A DNA stretch of 33,348 nucleotides from Phycisphaerae bacterium (GCA_029260215.1 JAJDDQ010000026.1:1-33348), one strand, 5' to 3'. Positions 23,103 to 31,797 are shown, counted from the stretch's first letter. Made by a program: numbers and translations. The notes: generated by a model from the sequence alone, not told the origin.

Positions 23103-25088
23103 TCAGGAAATCACGCCCCACAAAACAAACGCCAGTAGAACCGCCAGCCCCACCATCATGGAGGCAGCGTATCCTTGCAGCGAACCTTGCTGAATCGAAC
23201 GCAGCAGCATCCCGATCAACCTTGGAACAGCCGTCACCAGCCACACCAGCCCGTCGATCAGGTGCTCGTCGATGGCGGCACAGAATCGACCGAGCGAACG
23301 CAACGGACGCACGATGAACCGATCGTAGCCCTCGTCCACATGATACTTGTTAAGCAGAAGCTCGTGCGTCGCAGGGAAAACGCGCCGCATAATCATCGCA
23401 AGCATAGGGCTGTCCACGTAAAGCGTGTACGCGACCGCGATGCCGAAGACCGACAGGGCAGCCGACGCATACATCAACCCGAACTCCTGAAAATGCCCCA
23501 GCGTCGCGTGGGCTTCGTGCCCGCCGTGCGTGAACGGCGTCAGCACCGGTTCGAGAAAATGATGAAACGCACCATGCGGGCGGAACAGGCCCAGCATGCC
23601 GCCGTGGCCCACCTCAACGCCGACGAAACCGGCGAAGACCGCCCCAATGCTCAGCACAAAGAGCGGGACCAGCATCCACAGCCCCGACTCGTGCGCGTGG
23701 ACGCCTTCCGGCACCCGCGTCGTTCCGAAGAACGCGCGGAAGAACATCCGAAACGTGTAAAACGCGGTCATCACAGCCGTCAGCAGCGCGAGGCCGCCGA
23801 GGAATTTGTCTTGTGTGAAGGCTGCGTGAATAATCTCGTCCTTGCTCCAGAACCCCGACAGCAGCGGGAAACCAGCCAGCGCGAGGCAGCCGAGGAACAT
23901 CGTTCGATACGTCCACGGCAACACGCGACGCAGCCCGCCGAACTTGCGAATGTCGATGATCCCGCCCATCGCGTGCATCACGCTGCCAGCGGCTAGGAAC
24001 AACAGCGCCTTGAAAAACGCATGCGTGTAAAGATGAAAAACCGCCGAACCGGCAGCCGACACACCCAATCCCAGAAACATGTACCCAAGCTGGCTGATGG
24101 TCGAGTAGGCCAGGATGCGCTTCATGTCGTATTGCACCAGCGCGATGCTGGCTGCAAACAGTGCAGTCAACCCGCCGATTAACGCCACGATCGTCATCGC
24201 CAAAGGCGAAGCCGCAAAGATCGAACCGCAACGAACGATCATGTAAACACCGGCCGTCACCATCGTGGCTGCGTGAATCAACGCGGATACCGGCGACGGG
24301 CCTTCCATCGCATCGGGCAGCCAGACGTGAAGCGGAAGCTGAGCACTCTTGCCCACAGCCCCGCAAAGCAGAAGCAACGCGATCGCGGTCACTCGGCCAT
24401 AAGAAAGATCGCCGGAGACCGCCACGCCCCGCTCAGCCATGTCGAACACCGTGGCGAAGTCGAGCGAACCGAACGTGAGATAGATCAGCAGGATTCCCAG
24501 ACCAAAGCCAAAGTCGCCGATGCGATTGACCAGAAACGCTTTCTTGGCAGCGGCAGCCGCAGCTGGCTTGTCGTAATAAAACCCGATGAGCAGAAAACTG
24601 CACAAACCGACCGCTTCCCAACCGAGATAAAGCAGAAGGAAATTACCGCCCAGAACCAACGCGACCATCGAAAAAACGAACAGCCCGAGGTAGGCGAAAA
24701 ACCGCTCGTACCCCTTCACCGCCTGCCCGTCTTCACGCATGTAGTCGCGCGAGTAGATAATCACCAGCAGAGATACGCCGGTCACCACCAACAGCATGAT
24801 CACGGTAAGCGGATCGACCAGCACTTCGACGTTGAACCACTTGCCCTCATAAGCGGCGAACCACTGATACAGCACAACCGTCACCGAGTGCGCCCCCTCG
24901 TGGGCACCATGACGAACCAGACCAAACAGCTTGAACGCGCCCAGGACAGCAGCCCCGACACCGAGAATCACAGGCCAGTGCGAGCGACCCTTCAACACAC
25001 CCGGACCGAGTACACCGGCTGCGATGGCGCCCGCGAGCGGAGCCAGCAGAATCAACAATGCCCAGGTTTGGACGGCCGACGAATCCAT
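23103..25088 (-). CDS. nuoL: NADH-quinone oxidoreductase subunit L
   Basis: A 661-residue distal antiporter-like subunit of complex I with the C-terminal region that forms the long lateral helix HL and last TM. Signatures are 'YLGWEAVGLCSFLLIGFYYD', 'FLVNRIGDFGFGLGI', 'LPLHVWLPDAMEGPSPVSALIHAATMVTAGVYM' and 'RILAYSTISQLGYMFLG'. Around residues 480-530 there is a His-rich linker ('HGGHEAHATLGHFQEF') before HL. Length is normal to slightly long. It starts 6 bp after the nuoK stop. Confidence 0.96.
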   Translation of the reverse strand: MDSSAVQTWALLILLAPLAGAIAAGVLGPGVLKGRSHWPVILGVGAAVLGAFKLFGLVRHGAHEGAHSVTVVLYQWFAAYEGKWFNVEVLVDPLTVIMLLVVTGVSLLVIIYSRDYMREDGQAVKGYERFFAYLGLFVFSMVALVLGGNFLLLYLGWEAVGLCSFLLIGFYYDKPAAAAAAKKAFLVNRIGDFGFGLGILLIYLTFGSLDFATVFDMAERGVAVSGDLSYGRVTAIALLLLCGAVGKSAQLPLHVWLPDAMEGPSPVSALIHAATMVTAGVYMIVRCGSIFAASPLAMTIVALIGGLTALFAASIALVQYDMKRILAYSTISQLGYMFLGLGVSAAGSAVFHLYTHAFFKALLFLAAGSVMHAMGGIIDIRKFGGLRRVLPWTYRTMFLGCLALAGFPLLSGFWSKDEIIHAAFTQDKFLGGLALLTAVMTAFYTFRMFFRAFFGTTRVPEGVHAHESGLWMLVPLFVLSIGAVFAGFVGVEVGHGGMLGLFRPHGAFHHFLEPVLTPFTHGGHEAHATLGHFQEFGLMYASAALSVFGIAVAYTLYVDSPMLAMIMRRVFPATHELLLNKYHVDEGYDRFIVRPLRSLGRFCAAIDEHLIDGLVWLVTAVPRLIGMLLRSIQQGSLQGYAASMMVGLAVLLAFVLWGVIS

Positions 25089-25094
25089 GCGTCG

Positions 25095-25397
25095 TTATCC
25101 CCACATACTCGACCAGCGATCTGCGTCGAGCGTGCCTTTACGGCGAAACAGCAATACCACCAGTCCCAATGCCAAGCCCGCCTCAACGGCGGCTATGACA
25201 AAGAGAAAGAGTGCAAAAATCTGACCATTGAGCTGGCCGTGCAAACGTCCCATCGCCACCAGATTGACCACGACGCCCTGCAACATCAGTTCCGTCGACA
25301 GGAAAATCACGATCAGGTTGCGGCGCGACAGGAACCCGACCACGCCAATGGCAAAAAGCAATGCCCCGAGAATGATGTACGGTGCGATGTCGTTCAT
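25095..25397 (-). CDS. nuoK: NADH-quinone oxidoreductase subunit K
   Basis: A 100-residue, three-helix subunit (ND4L). The first helix is 'YIILGALLFAIGVVGFLSRRN', followed by 'LIVIFLSTELMLQGVVVNLVAMG' with the membrane Glu essential for proton translocation. The third helix is 'IFALFLFVIAAVEAGLALGLVVLLF', with the second buried Glu. Length matches the family (about 100). It lies in canonical order between nuoJ and nuoL. Confidence 0.96.
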   Translation of the reverse strand: MNDIAPYIILGALLFAIGVVGFLSRRNLIVIFLSTELMLQGVVVNLVAMGRLHGQLNGQIFALFLFVIAAVEAGLALGLVVLLFRRKGTLDADRWSSMWG

Positions 25398-25438
25398 CTA
25401 AGACTCTATCCGAACCGTGACCGCGCCAACGGTCGAAA

Positions 25439-26197
25439 CTAAAACGGCTGAACCTCACGCCCGATCTGCCCGGGCGGCTTGGCTGACGCGCGAACGACCT
25501 CCGTCGGAACACGCTTGCGGGACATCGCGATGGCACCCACCATCGCCACCAAAAGCAACACGCCCGCAATCTCGAACGCGACCAGATAGTCCGTCATCAT
25601 CACCCCGCCGATCATAGCCGTGTTGCCCAACTCGGTCGCCCGCTCCGCCGATGCGGAGGCCAACGTTCCCTGAACAACATGCTCTTCCGGCAGCACCGTC
25701 ATCTGCCCGGCGATCAACGCCATCGTGAAAAACCCGCCAAAAACAGCCACAAACGGCTGACGTGCGCGACGATCGTAAATCGAAGCGCCACCCTGCTGGG
25801 CAAGCATGATGACGAACACATAGGTCACCAGAATCGCGCCAGCATAGATAATTACCAGCGCGACAGCCAAAAATTCCGCATGCTGAATAATCAACAACGG
25901 AGCAATCGCCAAGACCGTCAGCACGAAGTACAAAGCGCTGTACACCGGCTTCTCATGTGTGATAACTTTGACCGCCGACGCGACCGCGACGACGGCTGAC
26001 AGATAGAAAAATACGTTCCCGCCCTCGGTACCCAGAAACCGGCTCGCACAAAGAACCATCGCCGCCGCAAGGGCAGCCACCCCGAAAATCGCACCCGCCC
26101 CCCGCGTCGACCGGTCGGTACGCGGCATCAGAAAATAGATCGCCAACCCGCCCAGCGCGAACGTCACGTAAACCATCAAAGGCCAAGGGTTACTCAA
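25439..26197 (-). CDS. nuoJ: NADH-quinone oxidoreductase subunit J
   Basis: A 252-residue membrane subunit (ND6-like) with five to six helices. The conserved 'VKVITHEKPVYSALYFVLTVLAIAPLLIIQHAEFLAVALVIIYAGAILVTYVFVIML' core includes the YAGAI pi-bulge motif of the proton path. It is longer than E. coli NuoJ (184) because of one extra N-terminal helix and a linker before the last helix, plus a hydrophilic tail. The start overlaps the nuoI stop by 4 bp (ATGA). Confidence 0.93.
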   Translation of the reverse strand: MSNPWPLMVYVTFALGGLAIYFLMPRTDRSTRGAGAIFGVAALAAAMVLCASRFLGTEGGNVFFYLSAVVAVASAVKVITHEKPVYSALYFVLTVLAIAPLLIIQHAEFLAVALVIIYAGAILVTYVFVIMLAQQGGASIYDRRARQPFVAVFGGFFTMALIAGQMTVLPEEHVVQGTLASASAERATELGNTAMIGGVMMTDYLVAFEIAGVLLLVAMVGAIAMSRKRVPTEVVRASAKPPGQIGREVQPF

Positions 26198-26802
26198 TGT
26201 CCCCCTCCCGACGGCGGCAGGGCAGGCCTATCGCCCGTTCCCGCATAACCCGTGATGCGCGGATTCTTCCGAGGCTTCTCTTCGCACGTGCGATCGAACA
26301 CCTGAAGCAGCTTCTCCTTGTCGAAGATCATCTCTTCACGTGTCAAACCAACAAGATGATACTCCGGCGTCAGCTCGATCGCGTCCACCGGGCAAGCCTC
26401 CTCGCACATACCGCAGTAAATGCAGCGAAGTTCGTCGATATCAAACTGAATCGGATACTTTTCACGATCCTCCCACGGCGACTCCCCGCTCACGATGTGA
26501 ATGCAGTGTGCTGGACAAGCGGTCTCGCACATAAAGCACGACACGCACGCGACGCGACCCTTTTCGTCGCGGTTCAACCGATGCACGCCGCGATAATTCT
26601 CAACACGCAGCGTTCGCTTCTGTTCCGGATATTGAACCGTAATCTTCTTCTTGAACATGTGACGAAACGTCGTACGCATGCCGCCCAAAATCTGCGGCAG
26701 GTACAAACGCTCCGCCGCCGAAAGGTCCGGCTCGTCCACAACGATGATGTCTTCGTCACGAATCATAACAACACCAGACGGAACCTTCGCCCGCCCGCCC
26801 AT
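26194..26802 (-). CDS. nuoI: NADH-quinone oxidoreductase subunit I
   Basis: A 202-residue peripheral-arm subunit with two [4Fe-4S] cluster motifs, CVSCFMCETACP and CIYCGMCEEACP, which bind clusters N6a and N6b that pass electrons toward NuoB. 'MFKKKITVQYPEQKRTLRVENYRGVHRLNRDEKGR' is the usual lead-in to the first cluster. It starts 4 bp downstream of the nuoH stop and overlaps nuoJ by 4 bp. Length is slightly above the 160-180 usual, with a longer N-terminus. Confidence 0.96.
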   Translation of the reverse strand: MGGRAKVPSGVVMIRDEDIIVVDEPDLSAAERLYLPQILGGMRTTFRHMFKKKITVQYPEQKRTLRVENYRGVHRLNRDEKGRVACVSCFMCETACPAHCIHIVSGESPWEDREKYPIQFDIDELRCIYCGMCEEACPVDAIELTPEYHLVGLTREEMIFDKEKLLQVFDRTCEEKPRKNPRITGYAGTGDRPALPPSGGGH

Positions 26803-26806
26803 CTCA

Positions 26807-28015
26807 TCACGCAGGCTGACGACCGCCGATCGCAGGCATATTCGCCTGCCGACCGCTCACCAAAGGCCTGTGCAAAACGTTGAACACCAGCACGCTGAGC
26901 ACCAGAACAATGTTCCCGCCCAACGCCCAGTACACGTCACGATCCAAACCAACGTACACCAGATAAACCGCGTAGCCAGCCAGAATCATGCACATCGGCA
27001 GCAATCCCTTCCAGGAAAGCCGCATCAACTGATCAAATCGGAATCGAGGCAGCGTCCAGCGCACCCACATGAACAAAAACAGGAACGCGACGATCTTCAA
27101 CCCCATCACGCCCATCTTCATGAACATAGCCCCGACAGACACGTCCTCCGGCTGAAGACCCGGCACCCACGGCAGATGCCAGCCACCCAGAAACAGCACC
27201 GTAATGAACGCGCTGCCCGTAATCATGTGCGCATACTCGCCCAGAAAAAACATGCCGAATTTCAACGCGCCGTATTCGGTATGGTAACCACCCACAAGCT
27301 CCTGCTCAGCCTCAGCCAAGTCGAACGGCGTGCGGTTGGTCTCCGCGAAAATCGTCACCAGCAGAATGAAAAACGCAACCGGGTGAAGCACGATATTCCA
27401 AACATGACCCTCGCCAACCTGCGAAAGCACAATGTCCTCAAGACGTAGCGAGCCGACGCAAACGACGACGATGAAAATGCACAACCCCATCGGAATCTCA
27501 TAGCTGAGCATCTGAGCCGTCGAGCGCATAGCCGCAAACACGGCGTACTTGTTGTTGCTCGCCCATCCGCCCAGCACAACACCGTACACGCCCAGACTGC
27601 CCACACCGAGCAGGTAAAGCAACCCAATACCCGGGTCAGCCACCTGTGCGACCACATCCACAACACCGTCACCGTCCAGATCAACACTGCCGCCCCAAGG
27701 CAGCACGACGAACCCGATCATCCCCAGGATGAACGCGACAGTCGGCGCAATCAGAAAAAGAGGCTTGTCCACGTTGGCCGGAATACTGTCTTCTTTGAAA
27801 ATAAACTTCGCACCATCCGCCAGCGGCTGCAACAACCCCAAAGGCCCAACACGATTCGGACCCACGCGATCCTGAATCCACGCGGAAATCTTCCGCTCAA
27901 AATAAATGCAGTAGGCCACCACCGTCATAATCACGCCGATGAGCGCAGCCGCCAATCCCGCACTAAACCAGAATTGATCTTTCAGGATATCCATCACACC
28001 CACGACATCGACCAT
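26807..28015 (-). CDS. nuoH: NADH-quinone oxidoreductase subunit H with an acidic loop insertion
   Basis: A 402-residue (or 395 if the ATG at 27994 is used) eight-helix subunit forming the quinone chamber. 'ERKISAWIQDRVGPNRVGPLGLLQPLADGAK' and 'FAETNRTPFDLAEAEQELVGGYHTEYGALKF' are family signatures. Between the second and third helices the loop contains 'DLDGDGVVDVVAQVADPG' (residues 112-129). The DxDxDG part resembles a calcium-binding dockerin/EF-hand loop and is absent from E. coli NuoH, where this loop runs straight into 'ADLNIGLL'. The gene is 326 bp from nuoG, the gap being filled by repeat DNA. Confidence 0.95.
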   Translation of the reverse strand: MVDVVGVMDILKDQFWFSAGLAAALIGVIMTVVAYCIYFERKISAWIQDRVGPNRVGPLGLLQPLADGAKFIFKEDSIPANVDKPLFLIAPTVAFILGMIGFVVLPWGGSVDLDGDGVVDVVAQVADPGIGLLYLLGVGSLGVYGVVLGGWASNNKYAVFAAMRSTAQMLSYEIPMGLCIFIVVVCVGSLRLEDIVLSQVGEGHVWNIVLHPVAFFILLVTIFAETNRTPFDLAEAEQELVGGYHTEYGALKFGMFFLGEYAHMITGSAFITVLFLGGWHLPWVPGLQPEDVSVGAMFMKMGVMGLKIVAFLFLFMWVRWTLPRFRFDQLMRLSWKGLLPMCMILAGYAVYLVYVGLDRDVYWALGGNIVLVLSVLVFNVLHRPLVSGRQANMPAIGGRQPA

Positions 28016-28341
28016 CCGTTCAAGAACAGTAACTCGTCAATCTGTTTCTGCCTTCTGTCCCTTAACGACAAGCTTCTACACCGGCACCTGCGACTACGCT
28101 GGCACCCGCGACAGACGGCAGTCTTCGTCCCCCCTTGCAAAGGGGGGATACAGGGGGGTCCAGACCAGAGCAACGCCTCGCACCGCAAAAAGAACCTCCC
28201 CCAGCCCCTCCTTATCATGGAGGGGAGGAATATGGCAAGCATTACATCCGCGCCAAGAAACCCTGCCTCGGTATTGACTTCCGCCGTCCAGTGTTGCGCA
28301 TGGCTGAAATTCTTCAAAAAACACACTGCGTCAGTCACGAT
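28016..28341. other. 326-bp gap inside the nuo operon
   Basis: No gene. It holds the family G repeat (28128-28229). Just beside it is an imperfect direct repeat of GGCACC(T/C)GCGAC around 28084-28111. Every other nuo junction here is at most 41 bp or overlapping, so this gap is out of keeping. Confidence 0.55.
28128..28229. repeat. Structured repeat, family G copy 1 (in nuoG-nuoH gap)
   Basis: It opens with palindrome CCCCCC-TTGCAAA-GGGGGG, then ATACAGGGGGGTC. It ends with a second hairpin CCCCTCC-TTATCAT-GGAGGGG. The first 70 bp align with the copy at 33245-33316. The peptide PPCIPPLQGG from the opposite frame is one I recall from spurious ORFs in many bacterial genomes, consistent with a widespread intergenic repeat. 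Confidence 0.7.
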
Positions 28342-29964
28342 TCAATGCTGATGCACCGGCACAGGCACCAACTCCGCAATCTCCGCGAACTGACTCAAAT
28401 CCTCCGCCATCATCTCACGCACACGGTCGGCTGTGAACAAACCCGTGTAACCGGCCATCTCGAACAAATACTGCCCATCACGTCGGCCGCCCTCCTGCGG
28501 AACCACCGCCCGCTCGAAGGGCTGAATCACACCCGCGTGGTTCACAAAACATCCGTCACGCTCCACCCAGGCACAAGCCGGCAGAACAAGCTCCGCCTCA
28601 GCCGTCAGCGCATTCTCAAATATATCCTGCACCACCAGCAACTCAGCCTTGGCAGCCGCCGTCGCCAACGGTTTCGGAACCCACGGATTCGGATACCCAC
28701 CGACGATCCACATCGCCGAAAAAGCTCCCTCACCCGCCTTCTTCACAAACGTATCAAAATCACAAATCTCACCGCCCGCCTGCCGCGAAATCATCTCCAC
28801 ACCCAGGCGGTTCGGGCATTTCTCTTTTCGAATCGTGAACTTAGCCTCGTCCGGCTTGCAACCGACCGGAAAACTCTGGTCGTCGCCCTCCACCGGCACG
28901 AACCCCGTCGCCACCGTCGATTCGGGCGCAATCTTCCGAATGAACTTCGCCAGCAGCCATGCTTCCTCGCACGACATCATCGGCGACAAGACCACACCAA
29001 CAGACGCAGCCCCATGCTTGGCGACGTGCTGCTCGAAACGGTATTCAACAATATCGGACAACGCGTCCCACACGGGCGTTTCGTGTTCCTTCCCGCGACG
29101 CAGCATCGGTTTCACGATGCGTTTCTTGTCATGAACATACTTGAAGCCGAAGCGACCCTCGTCGCACATCCACCAGTCATTAACGCCGGGGTTGTAACGC
29201 GGCTTTAGACGGTGAACGACTTCCTCATTCTGGTCCACGCGAATCGCACAACCCGTGCTGCACCCAGCGCAGATCGAATCGGCACGCTTGAGAAACCACA
29301 CCCGCTGCTTGAATAGAAAATCCTTGTCCAGCAGGCAGCCGACCGGGCAAATATCCACAACGTTGCCCTGCAGCGCGTTGTCCAGTGGTACACCGGGAAA
29401 AACATCGATTTCAGTACGAGACCCGCGATTGACCAGGCAAAGTTCGCCCGTCCCGCTGACCTCATCCGCGAAACGCACGCAACGCGAACACGTCACGCAA
29501 CGGTCCTGATACAGCAGCGTCCGAGGACCTATATCTTTTTTTGGATTAACAATTTTCGACTCGACCATCCGCGACTCGGCGTGGCCGAACTTGTAGGAAT
29601 AGTCCTGAAGGTGGCACTCGCCCGCCTGATCGCACACCGGGCAATCAAGCGGATGATCGATCAGGAAGTACTCCATGCAGCTCGCCTGATTGGCCTGAAC
29701 CTTTTCCGAATCGAATCGAACGATCATGCCGTCCTTGACCGGCGTCTGGCAGGATGGGAACAGCTTCGGCGCCCAGCCCATCTCGCCCGTCTTGGGATGC
29801 GGCATCTGCATTTCCATCAGGCACAGGCGGCAGGAAGCCACAATGCTCAAACCCGGATGGTAGCAATAGTGCGGCACGTCCCAGCCCGCCTCAAGCGCTG
29901 CCTGAATCACGGGGATGCCGTCGCGGCATTCTATTTCTTTGTTGTCGACCGTGATTTTCGGCAT
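28342..29964 (-). CDS. nuoG: NADH-quinone oxidoreductase subunit G, short form
   Basis: A 540-residue peripheral-arm subunit. An N-terminal [2Fe-2S] domain holds 'CYHPGLSIVASCRLC'. Next are the HxxxCxxC-type N5 motif 'HPLDCPVCDQAGEC' and the N4 ligands 'CVTCSRCVRF...DICPVGC'. A molybdopterin-oxidoreductase-like domain begins with 'CAGCSTGC', which would bind the extra cluster N7 found only in some bacteria. At 540 residues it is much shorter than the E. coli protein (about 900), but the C-terminus is a natural stop rather than a frameshift. nuoF and nuoE, its electron-input partners, are not upstream. Confidence 0.93.
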   Translation of the reverse strand: MPKITVDNKEIECRDGIPVIQAALEAGWDVPHYCYHPGLSIVASCRLCLMEMQMPHPKTGEMGWAPKLFPSCQTPVKDGMIVRFDSEKVQANQASCMEYFLIDHPLDCPVCDQAGECHLQDYSYKFGHAESRMVESKIVNPKKDIGPRTLLYQDRCVTCSRCVRFADEVSGTGELCLVNRGSRTEIDVFPGVPLDNALQGNVVDICPVGCLLDKDFLFKQRVWFLKRADSICAGCSTGCAIRVDQNEEVVHRLKPRYNPGVNDWWMCDEGRFGFKYVHDKKRIVKPMLRRGKEHETPVWDALSDIVEYRFEQHVAKHGAASVGVVLSPMMSCEEAWLLAKFIRKIAPESTVATGFVPVEGDDQSFPVGCKPDEAKFTIRKEKCPNRLGVEMISRQAGGEICDFDTFVKKAGEGAFSAMWIVGGYPNPWVPKPLATAAAKAELLVVQDIFENALTAEAELVLPACAWVERDGCFVNHAGVIQPFERAVVPQEGGRRDGQYLFEMAGYTGLFTADRVREMMAEDLSQFAEIAELVPVPVHQH

Positions 29965-30295
29965 CGTTTCAACTTCCGACGGTTCGAGAGATCGCCACTG
30001 ACGTCGCCAATCGTCCCATTCCTAACGGCATACGAACATTTCCGCCACCCAACCCCGAAGGGTTGCCTCGCCCGCGATTGTAATCACGCCCCGCGCGTTG
30101 GAAAAGAATCACGCCCCGAAGAATATCGAATTCTCAGAACCGGTACACAAAGAAAGGGGTCGGGAGTCGTTTTTTTTGGCAACCCCTCAAAAACGCCCGC
30201 TGTTGGCCACTTGCATCCATTCTTCACCCTGACCGGTAGCCATCCAGTAGCCATACCGCTTGAGCGTCCGGCGAAGCCCATCTATCATCGCGAGC
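29965..30295. other. Intergenic region upstream of nuoG
   Basis: A 331-bp divergent gap. It contains a direct repeat AATCACGCCCCG (30082-30093 and 30107-30118, 25-bp period). It also holds an inverted repeat AGGGGT/ACCCCT (30155-30187) whose loop carries GTCGGGAGTCG and a T8 tract; the latter string reminds me of REP-type sequences. The nuoG promoter should be here, but I cannot place it. Confidence 0.4.
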
Positions 30296-30670
30296 ATGGT
30301 GAATGCCCCGCCCAATCCCGCTCGATACTCGTTCGCATACACCGTTGGCCTCTACGTCGTATCTGCCGTCGCCGCGATGACCATTGCCTCGCACCAGATG
30401 CTGATCGTGATGATGCAAGAGAGCGAAGCCGACAAAATCGTAATTTCCATACTCAGGTTCCTGCAAGCGGTCGAACTGATCATCTCTGCTTTCGCGATGG
30501 CCGTTGCGATTCTCAGAACAAGAAACGCCCAGTCGGCCCGCACCACAACAGCAGCCGTGAGTATTCTGCTCGCGTTTTGGCCGCCCTTCGGCACAGCGGT
30601 CTTCATTTGGTGGGTAGTCTGGATACGACCGCGGGAACGAACCAGGGACAACAGTGGAGGCCTCGCCTGA
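30296..30670 (+). CDS. Small membrane protein, unknown function
   Basis: A 124-residue protein if read from the ATG at 30296; no good ribosome binding site supports this or the earlier start at 30260. Three hydrophobic segments are evident: 'YTVGLYVVSAVAAMTIAS' (with 'MLIVMM'), 'SILRFLQAVELIISAFAMAVAIL' and 'SILLAFWPPFGTAVFIWWVVWI'. The WPPFGT-x-WW pattern near the C-terminus is common in small planctomycete membrane proteins. No catalytic motif is visible. It is on the opposite strand to the nuo operon and 214 bp upstream of the sigma factor gene. Confidence 0.6.
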   Translation: MVNAPPNPARYSFAYTVGLYVVSAVAAMTIASHQMLIVMMQESEADKIVISILRFLQAVELIISAFAMAVAILRTRNAQSARTTTAAVSILLAFWPPFGTAVFIWWVVWIRPRERTRDNSGGLA

Positions 30671-30884
30671 AACGCAAGCGAATCGCAAGATCCCCCAGGA
30701 GTGATCTGTAGAAAAACCAATCCCGTGCGCCGCACATTTGCGCCGCCACTGCGTGTTCACTTGGCGTCAAATCTAGGTTTCTCTCCAAAGCACTCCGGAA
30801 GTCGTCCACCGACCCACTCTGCGCCTCAAACGCGCCCCGAATCCATTTTTTGACCTGAACGTCACCACGGAGACAATAACCCTC

Positions 30885-31508
30885 ATGACGTCGGACGAAG
30901 CGCCCGATCTCAGAATCGTCCCACCGGACGACAGCGCCGCAACTGCTACGCAGGACGGTCGCCTCATCAGAGGCCTCCTCCTCGGCGACGCGTCCGCGCT
31001 AACCGGAATCATCGACCGCTACGACAAACTGGTCCGCTACACCGTTTTCAACACCTGCCGAACCGAATGCCGCCGCGATCCCACCTTCCTCGACGCCCGC
31101 GCTTCCGATGTCTGGGCCGGTTTCGTCGATTCCATCCGCAAGCGAAACAAAGGCCCCGACGGCGCACTGCCCGCCTATCTCGTGCGCATCGCCCGAAACA
31201 AATGCACCGATTTCCTCCGCAAAGCCGATCGCAGCCCCACAGCCTCAACTCTGGGCGACGATATCCCCGCTGATTCCACGGAATCCGATCCGATCGACGC
31301 CCTGATCCGCTTCGAACAGGCAGAACACCTGCGAGCCTGCATCGCCAGTCTCGACCTAAATGACCGTAACCTATTGAAAGAAATAGAGTTAATAACACAG
31401 AAGCGATGGTCGGAAGCCGCCCAACGGCTCAATCTGGCTGAATCCACCCTCCGAAGCCGCTGGGCACGCATCCTCGATCGGCTCCGCGACCGACTCGAAA
31501 AAAACTAG
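30885..31508 (+). CDS. RNA polymerase sigma factor, ECF-like
   Basis: A 207-residue sigma-70 family protein. Region 2 spans about residues 25-105 ('GDASALTGIIDRYDKLVRYTVF' ... 'YLVRIARNKCTDFLRKADRS'). Region 4 spans about residues 150-205 ('ASLDLNDRNLLKEIELITQKRWSEAAQRLNLAESTLRSRWARILDRLRDRLEKN'), with a helix-turn-helix. Regions 1.1 and 3 are missing, as in ECF factors. The R2-R4 linker is acidic. Planctomycetes carry many such factors, often controlling surface functions. No anti-sigma gene is adjacent. The downstream multiheme gene could be a target, but nothing shown proves it. Confidence 0.85.
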   Translation: MTSDEAPDLRIVPPDDSAATATQDGRLIRGLLLGDASALTGIIDRYDKLVRYTVFNTCRTECRRDPTFLDARASDVWAGFVDSIRKRNKGPDGALPAYLVRIARNKCTDFLRKADRSPTASTLGDDIPADSTESDPIDALIRFEQAEHLRACIASLDLNDRNLLKEIELITQKRWSEAAQRLNLAESTLRSRWARILDRLRDRLEKN

Positions 31509-31554
31509 CCGCGTCCCCGTCTCACCTCCGATTTTGCTCGACGAGACGACTGGT

Positions 31555-31582
31555 TTGACTTACGAATTTCGTGGATTAGACT
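31555..31582 (+). promoter_or_regulatory. Candidate sigma-70-type promoter
   Basis: TTGACT (31555-31560) and TAGACT (31577-31582), separated by 16 bp, are close to the -35 and -10 consensus. Transcription would cross the 147-bp element and give a leader of about 200 bases before the nine-heme gene. Visual match only. Confidence 0.35.
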
Positions 31583-31616
31583 TCTAAGCGAACGGTTATA
31601 TTTTCGGTGATCCGCG

Positions 31617-31763
31617 CTAGCCGCCTGTCGAAAAACATGGTTCCCTACGTGCGGCACCGGATTTCAGGCGGTGAAAATGGACGGCAACCCCCGTCAAGGG
31701 GAGGCATCGCTAACGGGATAATCGGAAAGGTGCCGATGCCACACTTTTTCAACAGGCTGCTAG
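31617..31763. mobile_element. 147-bp MITE-like element with terminal inverted repeats, family F
   Basis: The ends CTAGCCGCCTGTCGAAAAAC and, reversed, CTAGCAGCCTGTTGAAAAAG agree at 17 of 20 positions. There is no transposase gene inside. The interior contains a degenerate family A-like arm (GCGGCACCGG...) and matching GGTGCCGATGCCACAC near the other end. No clear target duplication is seen. It lies 31 bp upstream of the nine-heme cytochrome gene. Its 60-residue internal reading frame is not a gene. Confidence 0.65.
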
Positions 31764-31797
31764 GTGTCTCAGGTGTCGATAACTTAAGGAGCGCATG

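Noticed and set aside
21939-23138. 399-residue plus-strand frame opposite nuoM
   Set aside because: A shadow frame rich in His/Gln/Arg, fully antisense to an unmistakable nuoM; the same applies to the long frame at 24273-25442 opposite nuoL/nuoK.
30603-30809. 68-residue minus-strand frame (GTG start) that reads rather like a protein ('VDDFRSALERNLDLTPSEHAVAAQ')
   Set aside because: It has a poor start, unbiased third positions, overlaps the end of the plus-strand membrane gene by 68 bp and matches no family I know. It deserves a database search but is not called.
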